This document shows positions 11,668 through 20,530 of a stretch of DNA of 64,000 nt, one piece after another. The notes under the pieces were generated by a model that worked only from the letters and a program-made list of their open reading frames with translations, was not told the origin of the DNA and ran no database searches. Source of the stretch: Neovahlkampfia damariscottae. Its lineage: Eukaryota; Heterolobosea; Selenaionea; Neovahlkampfiida; Neovahlkampfiidae. The stretch's first letter is position 1. Each line of letters starts with the position of its first letter. The DNA lies in assembly GCA_016618085.1 (NCBI GenBank), contig JABLTG010000006.1, positions 62,001 through 126,000 on the forward strand. The letters run 5' to 3'. Position numbers and translations under genes: made by a program.

Positions 11668-12426
11668 ATGAATCAAGAGGAACAAGAACTGAAAGAGAAA
11701 TTGAGAAATGATTTAGTTTTTGGTGAATTAATGAATATAATCAAAACTCAAAATCATATTGTTCAAACATTACAAAATGAAAATGTATTTTTAAAACAAG
11801 AAAACCAAATATTAAAAACAAAAATTGTAAAATTTATGAATCCACCTTCAAAATCAAATACATCTGTAACACAACAACCAACAAAAAAACGAAAATTAGA
11901 AAATAACAAAAAAGAAGAACAAGAAGATTTAGTTGGCTTGGATTTAAAATTTATTGATCAATTTATAACAAACGATGACAATTCATCTAAAATTGAAGAA
12001 ATCAATGAAAGTTATTCCTTTTTAAAAAAAGATATTACTGACAAAGAGAAAAATCCATTAATTGATCATACAGAAAACATTGAAAAAAACATACCACCTA
12101 CCATAACTAATGAAGTTATTTCAACTCAAAGAGATGATAGTTTATCAAATGTAAATAATCCAATTTCCAATGCCATTTTCAATGTTTTACAACAAACCTC
12201 ACCTGAAAATGGAATATCAGTTAAAGCTATACAATTAGTTGAAAATATTCTTGATAATGTTGATGAATTAGTGACAACTAAGACCATAGAATCCATTGAT
12301 GAAAATGAAAATGAAATTATTGAAGAAGAAAATTTGAACAAAATTTTGAGAAATATTTTACCAGAAAAACTGGCAAATAATGCAATAAACTATGCAAAAA
12401 ATATATGCAACAAACCCCAGGAATAA
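11668..12426 (+). CDS. coiled-coil nuclear protein of unknown function
   Basis: A single-exon gene of 252 residues. The first 55 residues form a strong heptad coiled coil (QTLQNENVFLKQENQILKTK) that would dimerise, followed by a basic nuclear-localisation-like KKRKLE and an acidic, asparagine-rich remainder. I do not recognise a family; it has a leucine-zipper flavour but no convincing basic DNA-binding region. Its last 30 or so codons and the downstream sequence recur inverted at 39.4-40.0 kb. The stop is 12 nt before an inserted TIR element. Confidence 0.65.
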   Translation: MNQEEQELKEKLRNDLVFGELMNIIKTQNHIVQTLQNENVFLKQENQILKTKIVKFMNPPSKSNTSVTQQPTKKRKLENNKKEEQEDLVGLDLKFIDQFITNDDNSSKIEEINESYSFLKKDITDKEKNPLIDHTENIEKNIPPTITNEVISTQRDDSLSNVNNPISNAIFNVLQQTSPENGISVKAIQLVENILDNVDELVTTKTIESIDENENEIIEEENLNKILRNILPEKLANNAINYAKNICNKPQE

Positions 12427-12437
12427 ATGTTTTCATA

Positions 12438-13271
12438 CAATGATTTTGATTGGAAGAAAGTAGGTGGTTTCCAGTTTATTTTCCATTCTATGTTCACATA
12501 AACATGAATCCAAAAAAAGTATAAAGGAATCTAAAAAAGTGTAAAAGATCAACTTTTATAAATATCTAAATTCAACCAATAAATTGTTTTTAAACAGTAA
12601 TTAGAAACTCAATAACTTAGACTACTTTCTGTTTTACAAAAAGTTGAAAAACTGGAACGGTTGATAAAAGTAATGAGTGCTCGTACAAAGAAGTATCAAG
12701 TTGGTCAGTCGAAACTTTATGCACCAACATAATTAAAAATATCATTGATGAAGATGATTCAAAAACAGCTTTTGTTGACTCAATGAAAGTGAATTAAAAG
12801 AATTAGAAGAATTACCTAGAAAGAGAATAATGAATGCAATTAACAAACTTTAAAATTTATTTCCAAATGAAAATCAAATTATCTTTCAGTAATTGATGTG
12901 GGTCTCAACTTAAATATGTTAATTTCTTGATAAACAATAATTTACACATTAAAATTTTAGACTTAGAATTGAAAAAAGTCAAATTAATCAATATTACCAC
13001 GAAATCAGTTTCAAATGAACTGATATGAATAATTTTTCTTTCTTTGAATAAATGAAATTAATGCAACTCGTCAAATTCAATTAAATTTCTTTGATGATTT
13101 ATTTGTTCTATAATGTCTATCTAATTTGCATTTGGCGATTTGTATATCACAGTAAGGACAATATATTTTCTCAGACATTCTCTCAATTATTTTTTCTTTA
13201 TTTTAAGTCGTAATTTTGATGGTATTACTTTGGGTACCAAACCACCTACTTACTTTCAATCAAAATCATTG
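12438..13271. mobile_element. 834-bp TIR element (Tc1/mariner-type, non-autonomous or decayed)
   Basis: The ends are inverted repeats of about 33 bp beginning CAATGATTTTGATTG and continuing into a shared AAGTAGGTGGTTT. They are flanked by TA on both sides (12436-12437 and 13272-13273), the target site of the Tc1/mariner superfamily. Copy B of the surrounding repeat lacks the whole element, which confirms it as an insertion. Inside there is no full transposase, only short pieces: a start MSARTKKYQVGQ at 12675 and a zinc-finger-like fragment at 13077-13178. Confidence 0.72.
13077..13178 (-). pseudogene. zinc-finger fragment inside the TIR element
   Basis: A 33-residue frame begins MSEKIYCPYCDIQIAKC and continues LDRHYRT, a C2H2-like pattern (CPYC ... 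H). It could be the remnant DNA-binding end of a transposase. It is short and could be chance. Confidence 0.3.
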
Positions 13272-13789
13272 TAAGTAGTAGGGGGGCTATGCTCTTTTTC
13301 AGCGACTAAATTTTGGAACTGAAAGACTATAAAAATTCCAGCTGTAGATTCATCCGGTCAATCACAGCCAGCACTAACAAAATTATAAAACAAACCTCTG
13401 TGCGTTAATCAAATGAACAGTTCAGGAAACCAACAAACAATAACAACCAACGTTTATAAATTAAACTTTCAAAATTTTGGAAATCAAATATAAATTGAAG
13501 GATTTATATATTTTGGATTTGTGTTAACAATTGGAATTTGAAAAATAAAAAGGAAGAAGTGGAGGATAAAGTTGTTAAAGAGATTGAATTAATGTATTTT
13601 TAATTTGATTAGTAATGGTAATTGTTTTGAAAATAACTTTTTTAAAATAGAAGTTTGAAGTGGATGAAAAAATAAGTGATTCTTGCACAATCAGAGATTG
13701 CGCAAAGAGAAGTTTAAAAAAGTTCAGAGAATTGTAATTATTTTTTGGGAAATTTGAATATTGTTGAAGGACAAAAAATTTTTTTTGAA

Positions 13790-13836
13790 AAGTAAACCAG
13801 TGATTGGGTTTGACTTGTTTAAACAACGTATTTAAC
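13790..13836 (+). repeat. left target duplication and TIR of the hAT element
   Basis: AAGTAAAC (13790-13797) is the target duplication. The TIR starts CAGTG at 13798 and includes TTGTTTAAACAACG, a palindromic core shared with the right end. Confidence 0.85.
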
Positions 13837-14052
13837 TTTCGAGCGTTATATAACTAAATAATTTGATTGGATGACCAAATATTTTATGTGTTTTCAAGCT
13901 GTAGTTTGATAAACAACACTGAGACTCGTAATTCATGAAATCTGAACAGATTTGTCCGTTATTTAAATTTTTGGTGTGAAATCATCTTTATTTATGTCTA
14001 TTTCAGAATTTGGTTCAAGTGATTAGACGCTAATAAAAGAAACTTTTAATAT

Positions 14053-14505
14053 TTATTTCCACATTTCAATGAAGAACATTATGAGCATGCAACAAACCAA
14101 TACGATTATCAAAAACCCAAGAAAAAGTAAAAACCAAAATGCGTCCAAAAGATTACCAGCAAAAGGTTTTTCTGTGATGGTTATCTGAATCAAGTCTGTT
14201 TTGTTTTTGTCACGCCAATGAAAAATAATATATGCCATTGACAGGCAGCAAAGTGCAGTTATTATTGACGAGCCAAAGACTTTCATAGAATGATTAATTA
14301 CGAGAATTATAACAATAATAAAGACCTCAACGAATGTTCCAAGCATTATCTGGCTTCTGGATATCTCTATGTTGCGTGTTGGTGGTTGAGTTTCTTTGTT
14401 CTGTTCATATTTTTGGCGTGGTGTTTCAGTTATTTCTCCGTCTATTTTCGTGATTGAGGGAATTTCTAGAGCTGGTATTTCATTGTTTTCCTCACTGTCT
14501 GACAT
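14053..14505 (-). CDS. three-TM membrane protein with HWRDKNKT motif, hAT cargo
   Basis: An uninterrupted frame of 150 residues. The first about 47 residues are acidic and soluble; then come three hydrophobic segments (IMLGTFVEVFIIVIILVINH, SSIITALCCLSMAYIIF, FWFLLFLGFLIIVLVCCML). Between the second and third is FHWRDKNKTDLIQ, shared with the neighbour at 14602. A CCAAT word lies upstream of the start. I do not recognise the family. Its place within a transposon beside a CBASS-like pair suggests an effector or an accessory membrane factor, but that is inference from position only. Confidence 0.7.
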   Translation of the reverse strand: MSDSEENNEIPALEIPSITKIDGEITETPRQKYEQNKETQPPTRNIEISRSQIMLGTFVEVFIIVIILVINHSMKVFGSSIITALCCLSMAYIIFHWRDKNKTDLIQITITEKPFAGNLLDAFWFLLFLGFLIIVLVCCMLIMFFIEMWK

Positions 14506-14601
14506 GTGGAGTGATGTTATTGGTTAATTATAACAGATTTTTTTCTTTGAAATGCTCATCATTTTTGTCGAAATAAATTTTTAATCATAGTTTTGTTGAA
14601 C

Positions 14602-14835
14602 TTACAATATTTTATTTTCTATGAATGTCATTGTTGCCATACAAAAAACAAATACTATGACCAGCAACCCAAGTGCAAGCAACAAGTAAAGCATTTCCAA
14701 AAAACCAACATGAAAATCGTTGGTGAATGTCAGTTCAATAGAATTTGTTTTGTTTTTGTCGCGCCAGTGAAATAAAAAAAATCCTAATGCAAATACACAA
14801 ATTATAATTATTGTTAACGTGCCCAAATCACTCAT
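14602..14835 (-). CDS. two-TM paralogue of the HWRDKNKT membrane protein, hAT cargo
   Basis: 77 residues: hydrophobic segment TIIIICVFALGFFLF, then HWRDKNKTNSIELTFT, then a second long segment (LLLALGLLVIVFVFCMATM). It matches the C-terminal two thirds of the 14053-14505 protein, so the two arose by tandem duplication. No N-terminal soluble part and no clear CCAAT box were seen. The function is unknown. Confidence 0.6.
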   Translation of the reverse strand: MSDLGTLTIIIICVFALGFFLFHWRDKNKTNSIELTFTNDFHVGFLEMLYLLLALGLLVIVFVFCMATMTFIENKIL

Positions 14836-15437
14836 AGGGTTATTAATTGTGAAGCGGAACTGTCAGTTTAAAATCAACAAAATTTAATTTATGATTAAAA
14901 TATTAGCTTGTGGCTCTATATTGATTATACGACTATATTCATATACGGGTCAGACAAATCGAAAAAGAGTAATTATCTCTTTCTTAATAGTCATTTTTTT
15001 ACCTTTTTTTTGAATACAGTGAAATAACTGTAATGTTTAGATCCAAAAATTCACTACACAAGTTAAAATTTAGTCTAATTAAAAAAGAAAAAAAAGAATA
15101 AACCTTATTTAATTTATTAAGCACTTACTCTCTGCACAAAATAATACTAAATAAAGAACTTTTTATCAATAACATGACTTAATATGAGTAACACTTAGTT
15201 GGAATAACCAGACTTATGACTCAGTTGAAATAAAGTCTCGTTACTAAGAAAAACACCACTCAGTTGGTTGAAACGCTATACTCCGAGTTGAAAAGTAAGA
15301 TTTGCTCATATAACGTAACTAATTACATAGGAGTCTTACTGTAAAATTTAAATTTCAGTTATGACCGAACATTAATACAATATTTGAGAAAAGTGTTTTC
15401 TTTAAATTAAAAATATTTTCAATTAAAAACTGAGATT
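14836..15437. other. gene-free stretch inside the hAT element
   Basis: About 600 bp without a supported gene. The right part (15160-15338) is a fragment of the long-TIR element family seen at 41.6-44.2 kb; the rest is AT-rich and uninformative. Confidence 0.5.
15160..15338 (+). repeat. terminal fragment of the long-TIR element family
   Basis: Motifs such as ACTCAGTTGGTTGAAAC, TAACTAATTACATAGGAGTC and repeated CAGTTGGAATAA words match the right terminal repeat at 43990-44177, diverged. No matching left end was found nearby, so this is a solo end inside the hAT transposon. Confidence 0.7.
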
Positions 15438-16499
15438 TTATTTGTAAAAATCATTGAGAGCTTTTGTGTGATAATATTTTAATGTATGATCTGATGGTTC
15501 GACAAGATAAAAAAATTTCTGATACTTAAATAATTTTCCTTTCACCATATTGCCAATTGAATATGGAATACAAGCAGGGCAAGCAAATAGCAAACCTATT
15601 TTTTTCCAATTTTTTCTTCCAATATTATTTTCCAAGAGGTCAAATAAAATACTTGATACTTCACACATTATATCTTTAAAATTATCTGATGTAATAAAAA
15701 AATCTGTTTTTGATTTTATACTCACATTACTCCCACTGAAGCCTTCAATTTCTGCTCCCTTCAAATTATAATCTTTAGAAGTTGTAATGAAGACTATCAT
15801 ATCATCACTATCTTTCAAATCATCATGTTTTTCCATCTGCCAAAATAATTTTGGGAACCCTTGCTATTGAAGATTGAAAAAATACAATATGATTACCTTT
15901 TTGTATTCGATGAAATCAGTTTGGATATGAGTGAATTGTTTTTTTGGAGTAAAATAAGATGTAATGATAAAGTGTTCTTGCTCTCTGACATTGAAAGCAT
16001 AACCAATATAGAACATCATTGTGCTTGGACAAAGAGAAACAATGATGTCTGGAGATGATTTTTTTAAAGATTCTCCACAAATAGCATAACGATCCCAATA
16101 TTCTTTTCTAAAATCAAATTCTCTACCTCTTCGTTTTATATTTGCATTAATTTTATTTTCTTCTGAATCAAATACCTTTTGAATTTGAATTCCATCTACT
16201 TCAAAAGATTTCATCTCCAAATCTTCTTTAATGGCTTCATCCGGAAATTCTTGCGCGTAATGATTAATTAAGAGTACACTCTTAATTTTATTTGATGTAC
16301 TTTGTTGAGACTTTCTGAAAAATTCAGAGATTTTTGTCCAGAGAAAGGATCTACATTGTACTATAACGATTATCGCAAGTGCTACTAATCCATACTCCAT
16401 TTTTAACATTTTTTTTGCAAATTCTTTGTTTTCATTGCCTTTAAAATATCCAAGAACTTCAAGTATTGTTTCAATCACTGTTGAATTCATACTATGCAT
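15438..16499 (-). CDS. membrane-anchored SAVED-domain effector (TM-SAVED), CBASS-like
   Basis: Two exons (16499-15897, 15863-15438) are joined by a 33-nt intron (15864-15896), giving 342 residues. Near residue 35 is a membrane segment (YGLVALAIIVIVQC). The remainder shows two pseudo-symmetric halves, each with a hydrophobic strand, a proline and a glycine: SPDIIVSLCPSTMMFYIGYA and KKIGLLFACPACIPYSIGNM. That is the doubled CARF-like layout of SAVED domains, the cyclic-oligonucleotide sensors of CBASS effectors. In bacteria such TM-SAVED proteins are thought to damage membranes when the messenger binds. Its divergent partner is a CD-NTase 42 bp away. The eukaryotic intron argues against bacterial contamination. 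SAVED assignment is by pattern only. Confidence 0.72.
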
Positions 16500-16541
16500 T
16501 GATTGGTCCACGTTTACTTTCTCAACAAATAAAAGTGCAGC
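16500..16541. promoter_or_regulatory. 42-bp bidirectional promoter of the CBASS-like pair
   Basis: Only 42 bp separate the two ATGs. It contains TGATTGG (CCAATCA reversed), the same box as host promoters, so both cargo genes appear adapted to host transcription and should be co-expressed. Confidence 0.6.
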
Positions 16542-17471
16542 ATGAAAAGGGATTATGGCTGGGTTTATGAAACAAACAAGATTACAAAAACTGAATCTTT
16601 TGTTGACCAATTCAATGAGTATTCACAGAAAATTAGAGCTGACTATGAAGAAATGTCAAAGTATCACACAAAGTTTAGAGAATTGATGAAATTGTTTTTG
16701 AAAGATGAATTCGGAGATGTTGAGAATTTTTTAATAGGTTCTTATGCAAGAAATACTGCTGTAAAACCAATTGGTGATATTGGCCATGATATTGATATAG
16801 CATTTGTATTCAAAAAAGAAAAATCTGCAAAAGAAATAATAGAGAGACTCATTAAAAAATGTGATGCCAATATTCTTAAAGCTTTTTTCAAAGACAGTTC
16901 CTATATATCAAAGATGAAAGAAGTAAGAATTCAGAAAAAAAGTATTGGTGTCAAATTTGAAGATGTTGATTTTGACATTGTGCCACTGTTCCAAAGAGAT
17001 AAGGATGGGTACACAATATTTTATACCGACGGAGAAGAATGGGCAAAGACCGATCCAAAAGAACATAAGAAAATAGGAGAACAAATTAGAAACAAATTTG
17101 TTCATGCTAATTCTGTGATTCGCTTCGTGAAATACTGGAATAACAGTTGGCACAAGTGTTTATCTTCATTATGGATCGAATTATTTCTATATGAATCAAT
17201 GTCAAAATTAACGGAGAAAATAGGAACTTCTTCTTGTAAAGAGCTATTATTAGAATGCTTATCCTGTTTGTATGAAGGAATAAAGGAAAATCCTAAAGTT
17301 ATTTGTGATCCGGGAAATTCCTCGAATAAGATTAATTGTTGGAAGGATTCTGAGAGAAAGGAGATGAAAGAGCAATTAAAGAGCCTTCAAGATGCTTACA
17401 TTCTTGAAAAATTTAATCTTGGTCAACTTTTTTGGAGTGATTTACTTAAAAAACTTGGATTGAGCCCATAA
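16542..17471 (+). CDS. CD-NTase (cGAS/DncV-like nucleotidyltransferase)
   Basis: 309 residues, one exon. The nucleotidyltransferase signature is complete: GSYARNTAV at residues 66-74, DIDIAF with acids at 83 and 85, and the third acid in FDIVPLF (about 145). Next is EEWAKTDPKEHKKI, typical of bacterial CD-NTases (a W then N/D-P), and a helical C-terminal domain. Such enzymes join nucleotides into cyclic di- or trinucleotides or linear oligonucleotides when phage is sensed. The divergent TM-SAVED gene is the likely receptor. No Cap2/Cap3 or HORMA/TRIP13 partner is present, so the layout is like type I CBASS. An OAS/cGAS-like host enzyme is the alternative, less likely given the partner. Confidence 0.85.
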   Translation: MKRDYGWVYETNKITKTESFVDQFNEYSQKIRADYEEMSKYHTKFRELMKLFLKDEFGDVENFLIGSYARNTAVKPIGDIGHDIDIAFVFKKEKSAKEIIERLIKKCDANILKAFFKDSSYISKMKEVRIQKKSIGVKFEDVDFDIVPLFQRDKDGYTIFYTDGEEWAKTDPKEHKKIGEQIRNKFVHANSVIRFVKYWNNSWHKCLSSLWIELFLYESMSKLTEKIGTSSCKELLLECLSCLYEGIKENPKVICDPGNSSNKINCWKDSERKEMKEQLKSLQDAYILEKFNLGQLFWSDLLKKLGLSP

Positions 17472-17497
17472 ATCTTCAAATCTAATAATAAACAATT

Positions 17498-19252
17498 TTA
17501 TTTCTTGTATTTTGAGAAACCAATATTTTTTTTGACAAACATAATTTTGGAAACTTTTTCTGGTTTTAACTGATTTCGTTTTTCTGTGATCATATTACCA
17601 ACAAAACTCCAATCTCTCTCCACGTCCGCACTTGAGCCTTGAATAGCTAATAACTTTCTTGCCAAAACAGACAATTTTGGATACTTCTTAGAGTTAGTTT
17701 TCCAATATTCGAGAATATTCTCATCTGGGTCTTGTGGCAATTCATTAATGTAGTTTATCAATTCGTTGTTTTGAGAAGTAGTTCTTTGAAATTTCATGCC
17801 ATATAACTTTTCAAAATATTGAAATTCTTTTTCCTTCTCTTCTTTCTTTGATTCTTCATCTGGCATTTCTATTTTATTTAATTCTGATTCTATGTATTTC
17901 ACGATGGTTTCTTTTACATCATCATTTAAAAAAGATAATGTTTTGAGAATTGGATTTACAAAAGCAGTGGCATAAAAAACGATATCAATATTCTTCCATT
18001 CGTCAATCATTCTTTCCTCAATGGCATCCATCATATTCAATGTATCTCTGTCTTTTGTCTCTTTTTTCAGTGTTCGACAATGATTAATTAAATTTCCGAT
18101 GACAGGAATCATTCCAGAAACACTGATATTAGAATTAATGTGTGATATTTCAAAGTATTTTGAGGCCGTTCTGAATGGTGTCAAAAACTTAATGAGAAAT
18201 TCAAGTTGACCATATTCTTCTTCAGATAAATTCTCGACTTTTGTCTTGATGAGTTTATCATTTCTGATTAATTCAAAAGCAATTTTCAAATCCTCTTTCA
18301 ATTTGTGAATTCTTTCAATCATTTGTAAGAAACTATTCCACCTTGTGTCGTTATCATCAATTAAAACGAGTTCCTTTGAGTTGTTTTGAAGCTGAGCTGC
18401 TTTTAGTTTCTTCAATGCTGGAGAACTTTGCCTAAATAATTGAACAATCTTGGAACACTTCTTTTGTAAAACACAAATTTCCAATAAACCGGTTTTAATA
18501 GGTAATTGTAAAGCATGACAATTGCAATGAATATTTTTATGCTTGAGAATAGAAGCAGCATTTTTAAGATTGGATCCACCATCAATGACTTCAATTATTT
18601 GACTACTTTCAATACCAAATTCTTTGTATAATCTGTTATAATGTTCAGCCAAAACTTCTCCAGAGATATGATCGTCTTCCACCAAGATAGTGCCTAAATT
18701 TATGGAAACATATTCCCAATTTTCATTGATATAATGTAAGTTAATGCTGTAATAATTATCTTGACTGATGCTCTTCCACCCATCCGACGTTTGGCAGAAG
18801 AAATCAATGTTCTTGATTTCTTTTTTTACATTTGTCAAGATTTCATCATAAACTTCATCCAAATATAGATCAACTGTCTTATGGTCAGTTGGTGCCCAGT
18901 TTCTTTGTATCTTCTCCATCATGAGTTTGTACCATTTTCCTTGAATCATAGAAAATGGTCTATTTTCCATAATCATCATCAACATGGTATACTTTGCTAT
19001 TTCTTTTCGTTCATGAGAAGAAAAACTTCTGTCTATGGACTCCACTGAATAAAATCCTTTTTCTTCTAACACATCTTTGTGGTGTTTCTCCATGTGTCTT
19101 TTTAAACAAGTAATGGATCCTTTAAAGTCCACTTTTGTATGCTCGCAACCAGTGACAATACATTTTGCTTCGTCGCCTTTAATTACTTCCTCAAAATAAG
19201 TCCACCAGCTGGATCTTTTTTCATACTTTCTCTTCTTTTTTTCTCCAGACAT
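17498..19252 (-). CDS. hAT-family transposase
   Basis: 584 residues without interruption. An N-terminal BED zinc finger (WWTYFEEV ... CIVTGCEHT ... LKRHMEKHH) binds the ends. The catalytic domain shows QTSDGWKS, VIDGGSNLKNA and DNDTRWNSF, and the C-terminal hAT dimerisation motif is SSADVERDWSFVGNMIT then KRNQLKP. It should excise and insert the surrounding element. A CCAAT word precedes the start. The gene points toward the CD-NTase and ends 26 nt from its stop. Confidence 0.92.
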   Translation of the reverse strand: MSGEKKKRKYEKRSSWWTYFEEVIKGDEAKCIVTGCEHTKVDFKGSITCLKRHMEKHHKDVLEEKGFYSVESIDRSFSSHERKEIAKYTMLMMIMENRPFSMIQGKWYKLMMEKIQRNWAPTDHKTVDLYLDEVYDEILTNVKKEIKNIDFFCQTSDGWKSISQDNYYSINLHYINENWEYVSINLGTILVEDDHISGEVLAEHYNRLYKEFGIESSQIIEVIDGGSNLKNAASILKHKNIHCNCHALQLPIKTGLLEICVLQKKCSKIVQLFRQSSPALKKLKAAQLQNNSKELVLIDDNDTRWNSFLQMIERIHKLKEDLKIAFELIRNDKLIKTKVENLSEEEYGQLEFLIKFLTPFRTASKYFEISHINSNISVSGMIPVIGNLINHCRTLKKETKDRDTLNMMDAIEERMIDEWKNIDIVFYATAFVNPILKTLSFLNDDVKETIVKYIESELNKIEMPDEESKKEEKEKEFQYFEKLYGMKFQRTTSQNNELINYINELPQDPDENILEYWKTNSKKYPKLSVLARKLLAIQGSSADVERDWSFVGNMITEKRNQLKPEKVSKIMFVKKNIGFSKYKK

Positions 19253-19380
19253 GAAAAATTGCTTTGTGCTGATTGAACCAAATGCTTTTATAATTTTCCT
19301 TCAGACAGTTTACGTATGTCTCATTCACACAAACAATTTAACTCAATATGATTGGTTGCTATTTTTATCTTCTTATTCAA

Positions 19381-19448
19381 CGTGTTTAAACAAAGTTATT
19401 TAAACAGTTGTTTAAACATTTTCGTTGAACCCAAACACTGAAGTAAAC
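19381..19448 (-). repeat. right subterminal repeats, TIR and target duplication of the hAT element
   Basis: Three TTTAAAC words occur in 19381-19420, then the end AACCCAAACACTG at 19440, then AAGTAAAC (19441-19448), identical to the left flank. Confidence 0.85.
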
Positions 19449-19630
19449 TCAAGTTTACCTTTTTTGACCAATCAAATTTTTTTTTGTCGATGCCTTCAGT
19501 TTTTTTCAGTCATTGACTTCGCTCACCACTGTCTCATCAACAAGGTGAAGAATTTTGTCTATTTTGTTTTTATTGGTTAAAGAAATTTTTTCAGTTCTTT
19601 CATTGGTGATTTTCTTTTCAACAAACAAAA

Positions 19631-20020
19631 ATGGATGACCAAGCAAAAAAAATCGAACAAAAAATAGAAAAAGAATATGAAGAAACACTTGAAGAACATC
19701 AAAAACGACTTCTAAAATCCATTATTCAAATAGCCTCAGTTGAATTAGAAAATTATGAAATTGATGATGAAAAAAAAACAAAATATCAAGGGATACTCCA
19801 AGACATTATGGAACTTCTGCAAAAAAACGCTGTGTATAACTTGGATTGCGACACGCTCTTTCATTATGCTCAAAAACAAACAAATGAAAAAATTGTCGTA
19901 CAGAAAAAAAGTGTACTTTGGAAATCAATCAGATTCATTGTTCGTCTAACTGGAAAACTTACTCTCAATTATGAGATAACCTCAGAAAAATTCAATATTT
20001 TGTCCACTTTCTCTGAATAA
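19631..20020 (+). CDS. hypothetical 129-residue helical protein
   Basis: The frame starts MDDQAKKIEQKIEKEYEETL and is rich in charged helix; the second half is less charged. No family recognised. Two ATTGG boxes lie within 100 nt of the start, which is the host promoter style, so it is probably a host gene rather than part of the viral element that begins about 10 nt after its stop. Its 3' end may have been altered by that insertion. Confidence 0.5.
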   Translation: MDDQAKKIEQKIEKEYEETLEEHQKRLLKSIIQIASVELENYEIDDEKKTKYQGILQDIMELLQKNAVYNLDCDTLFHYAQKQTNEKIVVQKKSVLWKSIRFIVRLTGKLTLNYEITSEKFNILSTFSE

Positions 20021-20030
20021 ATTTTTTTAT

Positions 20031-20408
20031 TTACAAATTGCATTTATGAAGTTCAATAACATCTTTACAAAAATCTTCATCATATGCTAAAACATTTTGG
20101 TATTCAAAACTACGTTTCCAATTTACAGTTCCATCAATCAATTCTTTTTTACATTTTTCAATCCAATCTTCAAAATTTTCTGGAGTGTATTTATATTGAA
20201 TTTCTCTGCCTTCTGAAATATAGCTACCTGGATCAAGAAAATAATTTTCACGAGCAATCTCCATATCATATAAAATATCTGATAAAATGCATTCTTTAAT
20301 TTCTTCTTTTGAACGTTTATTTAAACGATTGTTTTTGACACATGTTTCAATGAATTTTTGAATATTTTTTTCAACTGGTTTTCTAATACCTTTGATACTT
20401 TTGATCAT
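20031..20408 (-). CDS. hypothetical protein of the viral element
   Basis: 125 residues, charged and probably helical with aromatic residues toward the C terminus. No recognised domain. It shares its upstream sequence with the GIY-YIG gene (see the repeat at 20427), so the two are probably expressed together. Confidence 0.6.
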   Translation of the reverse strand: MIKSIKGIRKPVEKNIQKFIETCVKNNRLNKRSKEEIKECILSDILYDMEIARENYFLDPGSYISEGREIQYKYTPENFEDWIEKCKKELIDGTVNWKRSFEYQNVLAYDEDFCKDVIELHKCNL

Positions 20409-20426
20409 TGAGATTCGCTTTTTTGT

Positions 20427-20466
20427 ATACCTTATAATTTTTAAGTCTTTAATTGAAATTCAATGA
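20427..20466 (-). promoter_or_regulatory. duplicated viral promoter sequence, copy 1
   Basis: About 40 bp containing ATACCTTA and AAGTCTTTAATTGAAATTC recurs with few changes at 21503-21543. Both copies lie 20-60 nt upstream of a minus-strand viral gene. Read on the gene strand it ends in GGTATA, a TATA-like core. Confidence 0.6.
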
Positions 20467-20530
20467 CCATTTTTAAAAAATAAATAAATAATTTTCAACC
20501 AATCAAAATCATCACAAAAAATTTTTATAT

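Larger units (their letters stand above)
12333..13797 (+). repeat. inverted-duplicate segment, copy A (interrupted by two elements)
   Basis: The end of the coiled-coil gene plus about 560 bp of downstream sequence is repeated, inverted and diverged, at 39382-40013. Copy A is split by the 834-bp TIR element (12438-13271) and ends at the hAT insertion site; it continues for about 35 bp after the hAT (19441-19475). A shared anchor is AGGGGGGCTATGCTCTTTTT. The non-coding part beyond the gene holds no gene that I can see. Confidence 0.8.
13798..19440. mobile_element. hAT transposon (5,643 bp) with CBASS-like cargo
   Basis: Left end CAGTGATTGGGTTTGA and right end (read inward) CAGTGTTTGGGTTCAA are imperfect terminal inverted repeats, each followed by subterminal TGTTTAAACAAC words. 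The flanks are identical 8-bp target duplications AAGTAAAC (13790-13797 and 19441-19448), the length expected for hAT. An intact hAT transposase (17498-19252) lies inside. Other genes between the ends are two related small membrane proteins, a TM-SAVED protein and a CD-NTase. The inverted copy B at 39.4 kb represents the unoccupied site. Everything needed for transposition looks present. Confidence 0.9.

Noticed and set aside
13575-13826. Minus-strand 83-codon frame
   Set aside because: It crosses the hAT terminus and lies in a duplicated non-coding segment; copy B does not preserve it.
14593-14775. Plus-strand 60-codon frame
   Set aside because: It is antisense to the HWRDKNKT paralogue, whose hydrophobic pattern is shared with its neighbour.
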